DNA from: Embleya sp045207785 | Lineage (GTDB): Bacteria; Actinomycetota; Actinomycetes; Streptomycetales; Streptomycetaceae | NCBI RefSeq assembly: GCF_045207785.1 | Contig: NZ_CP108776.1 | Location: 124,001-188,000, forward strand | Direction: 5' to 3' | DNA length: 64,000 nucleotides | Shown here: in pieces, positions 1 through 8,143 of the stretch | Layout of the letters: each line of letters begins with the position of its first letter | Position numbering within the stretch: the first letter of the stretch is position 1 | Notes under the pieces: model-generated | The model's database searches: none | What the model was told of the DNA's origin: nothing | What the model saw: only the letters and a program-made list of their open reading frames with translations | Made by a program: the position numbers and the translations under genes

Positions 1-200
1 CACCGTCTCCGGGCCGGATGCACCGTGACCGCCCCGGTGACACCCGGTTCCACGTCCCAAGCAGCACGTCCTCCCCTGAGTGGAGCGACTTTTTACAGTC
101 CCTCGGCACGGCTTCCGCGTGAGGGTGGGGAGGGGAACGAAGAAGCGGACTCGGATGTGGTGTCCGGGCCCGCTTCGTCGGTTGGTGTGGTGTTCAGGGG

Positions 201-806
201 TCACCAGGTGCCGGGTGTCGCCTGCCATCCGTCGAGTGCGGTGTCAAACCTGCCGTCGGCCTGTGCGAGGAAGGTGTGGAACCCGCTCGAGCCGTCGGAG
301 GAGTCGTACATCGCGACGATGTCCTCGCGACCGTTGCCGTCGACGTCGCCGGACAGCGGCCGGGCGGCGTCGCCCCACCACGTGTTGGCGGGGGTTTGCC
401 AGCTCTTGAGGTCCTGCGTAAACACGCCGGCGGACCCGCCGCCGTAGTCGTACATCGCGGCGACATCGGCACGATGATCGCCGTTGTAGTCGCCGGAGGT
501 GAGCTGGACGCGGTTCCAATCCCAGTTCCCGGCCGGGACGTTCCAAGACTTGACGGTTCCGTCGAAGCCGCCGTCGGGACGGGATCTCATGGTGAACAGG
601 GCGACCGGCCCGCCGTTGAGGTCGCCGTAGCCGTACATCGCGGCGATGTCGTCGCGCCCGTCGCCGTCGAAGTCGCCGGCGACGTACTTGCCGCGCGGCT
701 GTGCCCAGTTCCAGGCGCCACTCCGCCAGCTCCCGAACGCGTCGTCGAAGGTCCCGGTGCCGTCGGCCTTGGCGATCCAGGTGTAGGCGCCGGAGCGCGC
801 TGATGG
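201..806 (-). pseudogene. C-terminal fragment of a secreted VCBS/FG-GAP repeat protein
   Basis: About 200 codons on the minus strand encode tandem FG-GAP/VCBS-type blades, each with a calcium-binding-like core such as DFDGDGRDDIAAMY, DYNGDHRADVAAMY and DVDGNGREDIVAMY, repeating roughly every 50 residues. Such repeats form beta-propellers in secreted actinobacterial proteins. The reading frame continues upstream of the first Met (638) to about 806 without a usable start. It then runs into sequence that in another frame belongs to a DUF6000 protein, and it meets a stop near 850. The fragment therefore lacks its N-terminus, signal peptide and any catalytic domain, and is best read as a rearrangement remnant. 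The stop codon at its 3' end looks native. Family is clear; the function of the parent is unknown. Confidence 0.75.
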
Positions 807-1094
807 CCCAGTGCTGGTCGTATTGGCAATCGGGGCGCCGCAGGTAGCGGTTCAGATAGGCCGCCAGGTACCGGGCATCCTCCTCGGCGCCGAAGCGGGC
901 GAGGGCAAAGCAATAGCCCTGGCCGGAGAAGCAGAATTGACTGACCGAGAAAGCAGGTCACCGAGGACGTCGCGAAAGTACGCGCGGCGGTCGATCCCGA
1001 TCAGCCAGGCGGCAGTGATCCGGGAGCCCCATTCGCTGTCGAGCAGGATCTCGAGTTCGTCATCGGTGACCTGCCGTGCAGCCATGCCGGCCAC
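806..1094 (-). pseudogene. DUF6000-like protein, frameshifted and truncated at both ends
   Basis: From 1094 the minus strand reads a DUF6000-type segment (motifs DDELEILLDSEWGSRITAAW, LIGIDRRAYFRDVLGDLL). The frame is lost near 950-960, and the family sequence resumes in the next frame (GQGYCFALARFGAEEDARYL, then RPDCQYDQHWAISALRR) until about 806. There it abuts the VCBS fragment. One indel plus loss of the N-terminal third and the C-terminus make a functional product unlikely. DUF6000 proteins are small cytoplasmic proteins of unknown function, often found near polymorphic toxins. Here the fragment directly follows the broken RHS gene, which suggests, as inference only, an immunity-like role. 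The family assignment is from remembered sequence pattern. Confidence 0.6.
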
Positions 1095-2467
1095 CGTTGT
1101 GCCGAATCCCGATCAGCGTGCCCGCGTCGTCGTAATCGAGCGCGATCGCATTGCCGTTGCGGTCGACCATCGATTCGAGGACGTGGACCGTCGACCCCTC
1201 GATCGGGCGGAACGTCAGCCCCACACCGAGTTTCGGCTGCCCGATCACCACGACCCCGCCCGCCTCGCCGTCCCACGCCAGGGGCCACCGCGAGCCACCA
1301 TAGGGAAGAACGAATCGATCCGGCTCCGGCATCGGGTACCGCAGGATCATGCCGTCGGCGGAGCGGAAGACGACCCCGTCCTCGTCGAACTCCACGTGCT
1401 GGTCCAGGAACGAAGCCCAGGACGCGCCGCAGTGGCGACCGTGGCGGTACGACGATCGATGGTCCCGTCCGAGCAGAACGGGTAGCGCACCCTCCAACCG
1501 CACATCGATCTGCGACAGCGACACCTCGCCCGTCACCGGATCCACGGGATCCCCGCAGTCCTCACAGGTGTCCTTCGGACGGTCCTTCTTGCTCAGGTCG
1601 ACCGGATCCGGCGCGTCCGGTTTGGCGATCGTCACCGCCTTGCTGCTGCCACCCGTCAGCAACCCGACGAGCAGATCCGGGGCGGTGAGACCGAGCGCCC
1701 GCGCCGGGTTCTTGCTCCACTCCTCCCAGTTCACCGCGTCCTTCGCGAACCCCACGGGATCGGTGAACACCTTCTGGTACCCCGCGGCGATCTGCTTCAG
1801 ATCCGTCAAATAGGCACCGGGCTCCGCGTACAACCGGCCCGGGTTCAGCATCGCGGCCGTCTCCACCAGACCGACCACACTGTCCTTCGCGCCACCACCG
1901 AAGCTGGTGAGCGCCGTGGTGATCGGATCACCGCCGCTGGGCGCCGCCTGGATGCCCTTGTCGATGCTCTTCGTGAAGTCCTCTTGGGCGTCCTTGAGCC
2001 GCCCGCGGATCCGCCCCAGTTCGTCCTCGGCGTCCTTCAGCCGGTCCTTGCCCAGGTCCTTGTCCGGAATCGAAGGGTCCGGTGGCCCGTTCCGCGTCGC
2101 TTCCCGGTCCATCAGCCACTGTGCCGACGCCGCGGGCCGCGTTCGCCTCGGGGATCACCCGTGCCGCGACGTCCGCCTGGGCCCGTCGTAACGCGCCCGC
2201 GTACCCACGCAACGCGTTCGCCGCGTCGGTGAAGTGGCGGACCGCCTTGTCCAAGGTCTTGGGCAGATCCTCCATCTGCCCGACGAAACCCTCGGCGGCC
2301 TCCCCGCCCCACTCCTCCACCCTCGCCATCGGCCGCATCCGACCGGCCGCGTCCGCGGACGAAGTGGAGTACAACGCCAGGGAGTCCGCCAAGACCTCCA
2401 ACACACCGGCGTCACCCGGGATCAGGTCCGACACGACGGGACAATCGGGGATGCTGTTCCTACCCAT
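1088..2467 (-). pseudogene. RHS-type polymorphic toxin, N-terminal part only, frameshifted
   Basis: The N-terminal part (from ATG 2467) is an alpha-helical region of the kind used for type VII secretion, with GDAGVLEVLADSLALY, a W-G motif in ARVEEWGGEAAEGFV and long amphipathic helices to about residue 115. A +1 shift near 2110 moves the coding into a second frame, which continues with a charged coiled-coil stretch and a hydrophobic segment (about LGLTAPDLLVGLLTGG). A DUF6531/RHS entry module follows (DPVDPVTGEVSLSQIDVRL, then LLGRDHRSSYRHGRHCG). Full RHS toxins run on for another 1000 or more residues of YD repeats and a variable toxin tip. Here the reading stops at 1088, right after the first NGNAIALDYDDAG-like repeat, where DUF6000 sequence begins. 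The gene lost its barrel and toxin domain and is frameshifted. Family identification is good; the original toxin activity is unknown. Confidence 0.72.
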
Positions 2468-2484
2468 GAATAGCGACCCGCCTT

Positions 2485-2835
2485 CTACTTCTCCGGGGGT
2501 GGGGCAACGGCCGGGGGATTCGGCGCGAGCGGATTCGGCGTCTGTGGAACCCCGGCGCTTCGGGACGCCCGCTCGACCGCCCCGGGTGGCGCGGGCACGA
2601 ACCCCTGCTGCGCCTGCAACTCTGCCAACTCGTAGTTCGCCACCACCTGTTGAAGCGCCGCCGCTATCGCCGACCCCTGCTTCACCACCACACCCATCGC
2701 ATGACCCCAGTCATGCACGAAACGCCGCACACCGTTCGTCACCGGATCCGAGCCACAGCGCTCGACCCCCGCCGCGATCTGGCCGTCGTCCTTCCAGATC
2801 CGATCCGCCACCCGGCCCGCGCCGCGTTCGCGCAT
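2485..2835 (-). pseudogene. Small helical partner of the RHS toxin (WXG100/ESAT-6-like), 5' end doubtful
   Basis: Seventeen bases upstream of the RHS gene, the minus strand encodes about 116 residues of helix-prone sequence (IWKDDGQIAAGVERCG, FVHDWGHAMGVVVKQGSAIA, then a Tyr-containing NYELAELQAQQG and a Pro-rich tail). This is the size and placement of the small ESAT-6-like proteins that accompany type VII-secreted RHS and LXG toxins. The first Met available (2835) lacks a ribosome-binding site, and the sequence just beyond it already encodes the truncated regulator on the opposite strand, so the true start has probably been lost at that junction. The role as a secretion partner is inferred from position and helix pattern. 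Confidence 0.5.
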
Positions 2836-2837
2836 TT

Positions 2838-4043
2838 GGGGACCGGGCACTCGGAAAGGCACCGGAGAAACCCGCCCAGCTCCTGATTGCCGACCTGTTC
2901 GGTATTCCCCCGACGACGGTCGACGAGCAACCATGGCCCGAGTGGCTGTCCGAGGACCCCGCCCAGCGACCCGCACCACGCTCCTGGACGCTCCTCCGCG
3001 CCGCGCAGGCACTCACCGAGGTCGCAGGGGGCGCAGTGGACACCACCCGCAGGGAACTCGTCCTGATCGCCGGCGGAACGCTCACCGCCTCACTGCTCGC
3101 CTGGATCACGGCCGACCCGGCCGCCGCCGGCCAACTCACCCGCGGAAGCCGCATCGGCGAAGCTGCCGTCGCCCGACTCGAGGACCGCGCCCGCGTCCTG
3201 CGCCGCATGGACGACCGGGACGGCGGCGGCACCGTCCTCGCCGAGACCGCCGGCGCCCTCGCCCTGATGTCCGCGCTGCTGCGCACCCGCTCCTACACCG
3301 ACGCACACGGCACCCGCCTGTACGCGGCCGCCGCGGACCTCGCCCGACAACGCGCCGCGGCACTGTTCGACGTCAACGGCGAATGCGCCGACGGCGCCTA
3401 CGACACCGCCCTGCGCGCCGCGCACATCGCGGGCGACGCGGCCCTGGGTGCGAACGTCCTCGCGTTCTGGACCGTCGCCGCCTACAACACGGGCCGGCTC
3501 CACGACGCCCTGGCCATGGCCTCGACCGGACTCACCGCCGTCCGCGGCCGCGCCACCCCCCGCGTCGAAGCCTTCCTCACCTCACGCCGCGGCCGCGCCC
3601 GCGCCCACCTGGGCGACCCCGCATGCTGGAAGGACTTCGACCGGGCCGAATCCCTCCTCGCCGAAGCCGACGGGCACTCCGATCCGGACTGGGTCTACTG
3701 GTTCGACGAGGCGGAACTCCTGGGGGCACGCGCATCCAGCCACCGGGACATGCACCAACCGGGCCCCGCCGCCGACGCGTTCGCCCAGGCCCACACCCTC
3801 TTCGACCCCGCCTGCGTGCGCACACACGCCCTGTACCTCACCCGCCAGGCCGACGCCCTGTTCGACCAGGGGGAGATCGAGCGCGCGTGCGCGACAGCGG
3901 GCGACGCCCTCGACCTGGCCGAGTCCATCAGCTCACACCGCACCACCGAAACCCTGCTCGGCCTCGCCGACCGACTCGCCGCCCACAACACACCGCAAGC
4001 ACGCGACTTCAGCGACCGCGCCCGGACCACACTCGCCGCCTGA
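2838..4043 (+). pseudogene. XRE-family regulator with TPR-like sensor region, N-terminus missing
   Basis: The frame encodes about 400 residues typical of Streptomyces XRE regulators with a helical, TPR-like ligand or peptide-sensing region. After a partial junction to the HTH (LLIADLFGIPPTTVDEQPWP EWL) comes a long helical repeat region with a hydrophobic LVLIAGGTLTASLLAWI helix, then TPR-like pairs through DFSDRARTTLAA. The helix-turn-helix that should precede LFGIP is absent: sequence before 2838 belongs to the T7SS-like gene on the other strand and offers no start with a ribosome-binding site. The truncation coincides exactly with that gene's lost 5' end, so one rearrangement broke both. 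The C-terminal 380 codons are intact with strong third-position GC bias, so the break may be recent. Without the HTH it could not bind DNA. Confidence 0.65.
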
Positions 4044-4531
4044 CACGGACTCGAACCCGGCCCGACCGTGTGCCGGTCGAACGACGTCGACCGGGAGCCG
4101 GCAAGGGTGCCGTGGATGCCCGGCGAGGTACGGTGCGCCATCGGCGACCGCGCCCTGGCCCCGGACCACACCCCCGGTCGTCGTGAGACCGCGGGCGGAG
4201 TGGAACCGGTCGTGGTGGTGCCGGCCGAGATGAGGACGTTGTACTTGACGTTCGGAGACGACCCGGCGGACGACATCGGAGGCCACCTGTACACCTACAG
4301 GGTCCGGGCCGCAGACGACGTCGAGGCGGCGCCTGGCTGTCGCAGGACTGAAGGAGCGTCGGGCGCTCCCGCGAGCACACGCGAGGTGTAGGCCGGTTCG
4401 CCGTCCCCCGGCCGGCAAACCGGCCGAGGGACGGCATCGTCTGCTCGACGACGGAGTGCACGGTGGCGGGGGTGTCGGAGGCCAGGAAGCGTCCCGCCTC
4501 CTGGGGCCATCCGCCGAAGCGCGGTACGGCT
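4044..4531. other. Gene-free convergent gap
   Basis: This stretch lies between the 3' ends of the truncated regulator (plus strand) and the ferritin-like gene (minus strand). Short open frames exist but none has a recognisable domain or ribosome-binding site. Apart from the hairpin at 4400-4435, I see nothing in it. Confidence 0.6.
4400..4435. terminator. Bidirectional terminator-like hairpin
   Basis: GCCGTCCC-CC-GGCCGG pairs with CCGGCC-GA-GGGACGGC around a CAAA loop, giving a 16-base stem with one internal two-base mismatch. It sits between two convergent genes and has no long U tract, as is usual for high-GC actinobacterial terminators. Confidence 0.6.
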
Positions 4532-5593
4532 CTACTCGACGTAGAGGAACTCCGGTCCGTAGGTCTTCCCGCCGCCGTCCGGAAGCGGCTTCACCATCAG
4601 GGAGCGCGCGAGGGGCCCCATGTTGAACATGTGGCCGACCGCGGTACCCACTTCGCTCTTGCCCGCGTTCGGATCGTCCGCCCGCCACGCGCGCTCCAGC
4701 GCCCGCAGCATCGAGCTGAACTCGGTGTTGAACGCGTCGAGAGTCTCCCGGATCTCGGGAGTGGGAGCGTTCGTCGGGTCGTTGGCCCAGCCACCCTCGG
4801 GGACCCTGCCCATGGGATGCGCCGGGGGCAGGGGAACGGCGTCACCCGTGAAGTCCCAGACGTCCGGGGATTCCGAAACCTTGATCAGCTTCCGGCCGTG
4901 GAAGAGTTCGCGGAACACGTAGAAGTGCGCCAGCTCTCCCGGCTTCCCGGGGAAGGGATTCTCGGGCGAGGCGGAGGTGCCCTCGCCCTGCTCCTTGATG
5001 ACCTCGATGGCGGCGCGGACCTTCTCGATGCTGTCGAGCGGGACGATGTTGTTGCCCTGCCCGTGGTGGGCCAGCGAGTAGTCGATCTGTCGGGCGCCGG
5101 TGATCAGGTGGCTGTGCGTTTCGAACGCTTCCTCGATCGCGGTGTAGAAGGCCCCGATCGTGGTGAAGCTCTCGAATTGCGCGACGGGGTCGTCCGGGCG
5201 CTCGATCTCGGAGAACATCTCGACGGAAGCCTTGTTCAAGCCCTCCAGGAAGACGATCAACTCGGGGCGCACACCACCCGGCAACGGGTGCTCGTACTTC
5301 GGCACCACGCTCACGTCGGCGATGACCGGATCCCCGCCGATGGTGGTGAGCATGTTGCACACCAACCCCATGTGGGTCATCTCGTCGAACATGACCGCCC
5401 GGATGGCGTCGTAGACCGGCCCCTGCCTCTGCTCGATCGACCAGAGGCCACTCGCGTAGGGGCCGATGGTCGCGACCTCGACCATGATCGCCTGCTGTAG
5501 GGCGTTCCTGAGCCACTCCGCGTCGCGCTCCGCAGGGCGAACCCCCATCAGTTCGACGATGGCGTTGCTCTGGTACTCGAGAGTTTGGGTCAC
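4532..5593 (-). CDS. Ferritin-like protein, iminophenylpyruvate dimer synthase (VioB-domain) family
   Basis: The 353-residue product carries an N-terminal ferritin-like four-helix domain (about residues 20-220). It has iron-ligand candidates in an E-VATIGPYASGLWSIEQ helix and a D-E-M-T-H pair of the E-x-x-H type (FDEMTHMGLVCNM), the signature of proteins related to the non-haem domain of VioB and the iminophenylpyruvate dimer synthase StaD/RebD. In this stand-alone form it is probably a cytoplasmic diiron or mononuclear iron protein; no pigment pathway genes are near, so the substrate is unknown. The start is GTG 5593, chosen because GGAAAGG lies six bases upstream; the longer frame to 5704 has no such site. 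The product ends FLYVE. It is monocistronic, convergent with the truncated regulator, and the hairpin at 4400-4435 would end its transcript. Confidence 0.75.
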   Translation of the reverse strand: MTQTLEYQSNAIVELMGVRPAERDAEWLRNALQQAIMVEVATIGPYASGLWSIEQRQGPVYDAIRAVMFDEMTHMGLVCNMLTTIGGDPVIADVSVVPKYEHPLPGGVRPELIVFLEGLNKASVEMFSEIERPDDPVAQFESFTTIGAFYTAIEEAFETHSHLITGARQIDYSLAHHGQGNNIVPLDSIEKVRAAIEVIKEQGEGTSASPENPFPGKPGELAHFYVFRELFHGRKLIKVSESPDVWDFTGDAVPLPPAHPMGRVPEGGWANDPTNAPTPEIRETLDAFNTEFSSMLRALERAWRADDPNAGKSEVGTAVGHMFNMGPLARSLMVKPLPDGGGKTYGPEFLYVE

Positions 5594-5775
5594 ACCGCAA
5601 CCTTTCCGATCCGTGCATGAAGACGCGCCGGCCGCGGGCCGCCGTCGACGGATTCCAACGTAGGTGCCCCGGGCCCGCGGGCCGCCGCCACACGAGACAA
5701 CCATTCGGGTGATTCACGGTTCGATCCGCGCACGGCGCTTCGATCGACGGCGCGCCCGCCCAACGACCATCCGAT

Positions 5776-6292
5776 TCAAAGGAAACGGCCGGCCGTACCA
5801 CCATCCGAGTGCGTGCGGATGTCCTGCCGCCGGCGCGCACGGCGGGCAGCACCCCTACCGCTCCAGCTATGCCTATTCCCCGCAGTCGGCGCACCGGTGG
5901 CCCGTGCGGGCACGCGGCGTACGTGCTTGTCCCAGTACGGATCAGCGCCGGAAGACTGGCGCCTCATTCCCGGACACAGTTTCCGTTGGCTGTAGCCGCC
6001 GGCAACGGCGATTCCGGCCTGCCGCCCAGAAGGGTTCCGAGTCACGGAAGTGGCCGCCGAGCGTGTGCCAGGTCAGGCCGGGATGCTCGGCGCGAAGGGC
6101 CGCCAGGCCCGCGGAAGCAAGGCCGCACCGTTGATACTGCGGGTGGGTGTAAGGCTGTTCGACCCACCCGACTCGACAGTCGCGGCAGATCAGATAGTCG
6201 CCGGCGAACACGGACTCACCGAAAAGGTTGGCCACGCGTTGACGCCAGCCGTTCCGCTCACCCGAGACCGTGTCCTGCCACGGCGTGTCCAA
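5776..6292 (-). pseudogene. Small GNAT-like acetyltransferase gene, frameshifted
   Basis: Minus-strand codons from TTG 6292 encode WRQRVANLFGESVFAGDYL, a CRDCRVGW segment with a CxxC pair, and a GNAT-like core (EQPYTHPQYQRCGLASAGLA, then LTWHTLGGHFRDSEPFWAA). Immediately after FWAA the family sequence continues in another frame as GIAVAGGYSQRKLCPGM. A single indel near 6015-6030 therefore breaks the last 20 or so residues, and the original frame runs on with unrelated Arg-rich codons. The QRCGLASAGLAALR segment matches the acetyl-CoA-binding R/Q-x-x-G-x-G/A pattern only loosely. The parent is probably a small GNAT-fold protein of unknown substrate. No ribosome-binding site precedes the TTG. 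Confidence 0.5.
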
Positions 6293-6361
6293 CTGCGGAA
6301 CAACGGCCCAGCCGCGTTGTCGACCCCACCGACCTCCGCTGATCCGCCGAAGGAACGCGCG

Positions 6362-6459
6362 CCTTTCGGGTCGGTCGAGGATCGCAACGACGGGCCCTGC
6401 CCCGGGTCCCGACCGGTCCGGAGTGGCGACCGGCCCTCGGGCTGGTCGAGGATCGCAAC
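6362..6459. repeat. Two-copy direct repeat ending in GGTCGAGGATCGCAAC, possibly a CRISPR fossil
   Basis: A repeat of about 27 bases occurs at 6362-6388 and 6433-6459, start to start 71 bases, with the last 16 bases (GGTCGAGGATCGCAAC) identical and the first 11 diverged. The spacing leaves about 44 unique bases between copies. The geometry and the GCAAC end resemble a decayed two-repeat CRISPR remnant, but there are only two copies, no leader and no cas gene in the window. A related 20-base stretch (GCCTTCGGGCTGGTCGAGG) recurs at 43374-43392. It could equally be an unrelated short repeat. Confidence 0.35.
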
Positions 6460-6460
6460 T

Positions 6461-6496
6461 TCAGAGGGCATTTGATCTGGATGAAATGCCCTCTGA
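6461..6496. repeat. Perfect 13-bp inverted repeat (hairpin or IS end)
   Basis: TCAGAGGGCATTT (6461-6473) and AAATGCCCTCTGA (6484-6496) are perfect complements around a 10-base loop, starting two bases after the second direct repeat. Its lower GC and perfect symmetry stand out from the surroundings. It could be a transcription terminator or the palindromic end or target of a lost insertion element. Confidence 0.6.
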
Positions 6497-6651
6497 GGTC
6501 TTCCGCTTCGGCCGGCACGATCTCCGGACCCCGCAGCAGGCGGAGCCCACGGTCCGACGATTCCTCAAGGACCTGTTCACCGCGTTCGGCGTCACCACGA
6601 CGTGAATCGGCCGCATCCGCGCCGACACGGACCCGGCCGCGGAGCCGGTGT

Positions 6652-7023
6652 TCAGATCCGCCAGGAGCGCAGGAGTTCGGCGGCGGCGTACACGTCGGTA
6701 GGGCCGGTGTCGACGGCTCGGGCGAGATCGATCAGCGCCCCGTAGGGGGCGTCGACGCCTTCGTCGCTCGCCGCCATGTAGGCCACCGCGACGCCGCACG
6801 CGAACAGCGCGTTGCGAGCGGGCAAGGGGCGCAGGCGGATCAGGGTGTGCAGGAGGGCGGCGGCGCGCCAGGCGGCGTCGGCGTCCTCGCCGAGGCGTGG
6901 TGTGTTGACGCGGTGGCGGGCGATCGCGGCGACCAGGCCCGAGTAGTCGTGGACGTCGATGCCGTCGGGCAGGACCGCGGTCTGGCGCTCGAGGAGCCAA
7001 CGCAGGTCGATGTGCAGGTCCAT
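6652..7023 (-). CDS. Fic/Doc-like toxin component of a toxin-antitoxin pair
   Basis: The 123-residue helical protein begins MDLHIDLRWLLERQ and has the Doc-like core HRVNTPRLG, AAALLHTLIRLRPLPARNALFA and a C-terminal AAELLRSWRI. Actinobacterial proteins of this type are annotated as Fic-family toxins; canonical Doc phosphorylates EF-Tu through an HPFxxGNKR loop. Here the equivalent loop reads RPLPARNAL: the catalytic His is Arg and the Gly before Asn is Arg, so classical AMP or phosphate transfer is doubtful. It starts five bases after the antitoxin stop, in the same orientation, consistent with translational coupling and co-transcription from a promoter upstream of 7277. The toxin name rests on family resemblance; activity is uncertain. 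Confidence 0.65.
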   Translation of the reverse strand: MDLHIDLRWLLERQTAVLPDGIDVHDYSGLVAAIARHRVNTPRLGEDADAAWRAAALLHTLIRLRPLPARNALFACGVAVAYMAASDEGVDAPYGALIDLARAVDTGPTDVYAAAELLRSWRI

Positions 7024-7028
7024 GGGGT

Positions 7029-7277
7029 TCAGGCGGCTCCGCGTCGGCGCTGGCGGGCGGCGGGGGCGTCGTCGGGGAACGCCTCGTCGAACGCGGCCGC
7101 GTTCTCGCGGACGAATGTGTCGAGGACCTCGGTCATGCGTGCCAGGGCGCGGTGTCGGTCGAGGTCCCCGGTGACGGCCTCGCGGACCAGGCCCTTGAGG
7201 GTCACCCCGCGTTCATGGGCGGCCGCGCGCAACTCCGCCAGTTCCTCGTCGCTGAAATCAATGTTCAAAGCCGGCAT
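7029..7277 (-). CDS. Ribbon-helix-helix antitoxin
   Basis: The 82-residue product opens with a ribbon-helix-helix pattern (ALNIDFSDEELAELRAAAHE followed by GVTLKGLVREAVTG), which forms the DNA-binding dimer of Phd/RHH-type antitoxins. The rest (RHRALARMTEVLDTFVRENAAAFDEAFPDD) is the acidic, helical toxin-binding tail, ending in a basic RQRRRGAA. The ATG at 7277 follows a somewhat AT-richer stretch (7290-7340) containing a direct repeat TACCGCT-CCGG-TACCGCT at about 7292, a possible autoregulatory operator. It lies directly upstream of the Fic-like toxin gene. Binding and neutralisation are inferred from gene pairing and domain pattern. Confidence 0.7.
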   Translation of the reverse strand: MPALNIDFSDEELAELRAAAHERGVTLKGLVREAVTGDLDRHRALARMTEVLDTFVRENAAAFDEAFPDDAPAARQRRRGAA

Positions 7278-7436
7278 GCACCCACACTACCGCTCCGGTA
7301 CCGCTGAGGAAATAATCCCTGGTCACAGGTCATATGAATAGGTACCAGGCAGGGCCGCGAGGAGTGGGCTCTCTGGCCGGGCGCGGACTCGGGCGTGCGG
7401 CGGCGCGGCGCCTCGCTAGTGTCGTGCGCCGGTGAT

Positions 7437-7845
7437 CAGTCGTAGATCGTGGGTGACTGGCTCTTCGGGTGTTTCGGTGCGTCGTCGGGGTCCGAGCTTG
7501 GAGCCGTTGCGCCTGGACGAGGACGAGCGGGCGGTGTTGGAGCGGTGGACGACAAGACTCCCGCGATCAGGAAGTGGCCGGCTCTGCACCCCGGATTCCA
7601 CATGCTCTTCACCCCGACCGGGTCCTCGTGGATCAACCAGGTCGAGAGGTGGTTCGGCTTCCTCGCCGACCAGATGATCCGCCGCGGCGCCCACAAGAAC
7701 GTCCAGAACCTCGAAGCCGACATCCGCGCCTGGGTCAAGGACTGGAACGAAGACCCCAAGCCGTTCGTCTGGACCAAGACCGCCGAAGAGTCCTCGACTC
7801 CCTGGCCCGCTTCTGCCAACGGATCACCGGCGCAGGACACGCGGG
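7437..7845 (+). mobile_element. IS630-family transposase fossil, internally deleted and frameshifted
   Basis: The first part (to about 7550) encodes the N-terminal LRLDEDERAVLERW helix of an IS630 transposase. It is joined directly to the C-terminal DDE segment (HMLFTPTGSSWINQVERWFG, FLADQMIRRGAHKNVQNLE, then WVKDWNEDPKPFVWTKTAEE), so roughly 200 central residues with the first two catalytic Asp are missing. The final VLDSLARFCQRITGAGH is in another frame. The catalytic Glu region is present but the enzyme cannot be active. No terminal inverted repeats are evident. Confidence 0.85.
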
Positions 7846-8020
7846 GCTTCGGGTACGGCGGCTCCCGATGGGGTGAGAAAGGTACTCGGGGGAAGCGGGC
7901 ATGCCGACATCCGGAACGCCTGCCTGGCTTGGCCGAGAAACGCGGGGAGGAGTCGACCGATCCACCCGTATCCAGCCCCCGGTGGCCTCTTCCTTCAGGA
8001 GGTTTCGGCCAAGCAGCAGC

Positions 8021-8082
8021 ATAAACAAATACTTCCAAATTAATATATAAATCCAAATGTGATATTTTATATTGGAGGAGAG
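8021..8082 (+). promoter_or_regulatory. AT-rich promoter island with strong ribosome-binding site
   Basis: About 55 bases (8021-8075) are roughly 80% A+T in a genome of over 70% GC. They contain several TATA-like blocks (TTAATATATAA, GATATTTTATATT) and end in GGAGGAGAG just before ATG 8083. The site is ideally placed to drive the SpoIIE phosphatase gene, but ATG 8083 opens only a 31-codon frame one base out of register with the phosphatase. Confidence 0.6.
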
Positions 8083-8143
8083 ATGTTATCGGTGCGTAGG
8101 GAGCCGAGCCGGACACGGATCCGACGGAAAGGCGGGGCCGACG

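Noticed and set aside
4068..4391. 107-codon plus-strand frame after the truncated regulator
   Set aside because: No ribosome-binding site, mixed codon bias and no family resemblance.
6362..6496. Calling a functional CRISPR array
   Set aside because: Only two diverged repeats, no leader and no cas genes; recorded as a possible fossil only.
7437..7845. Active IS630 transposase
   Set aside because: The central third with two catalytic Asp is deleted and the C-terminus is frameshifted.
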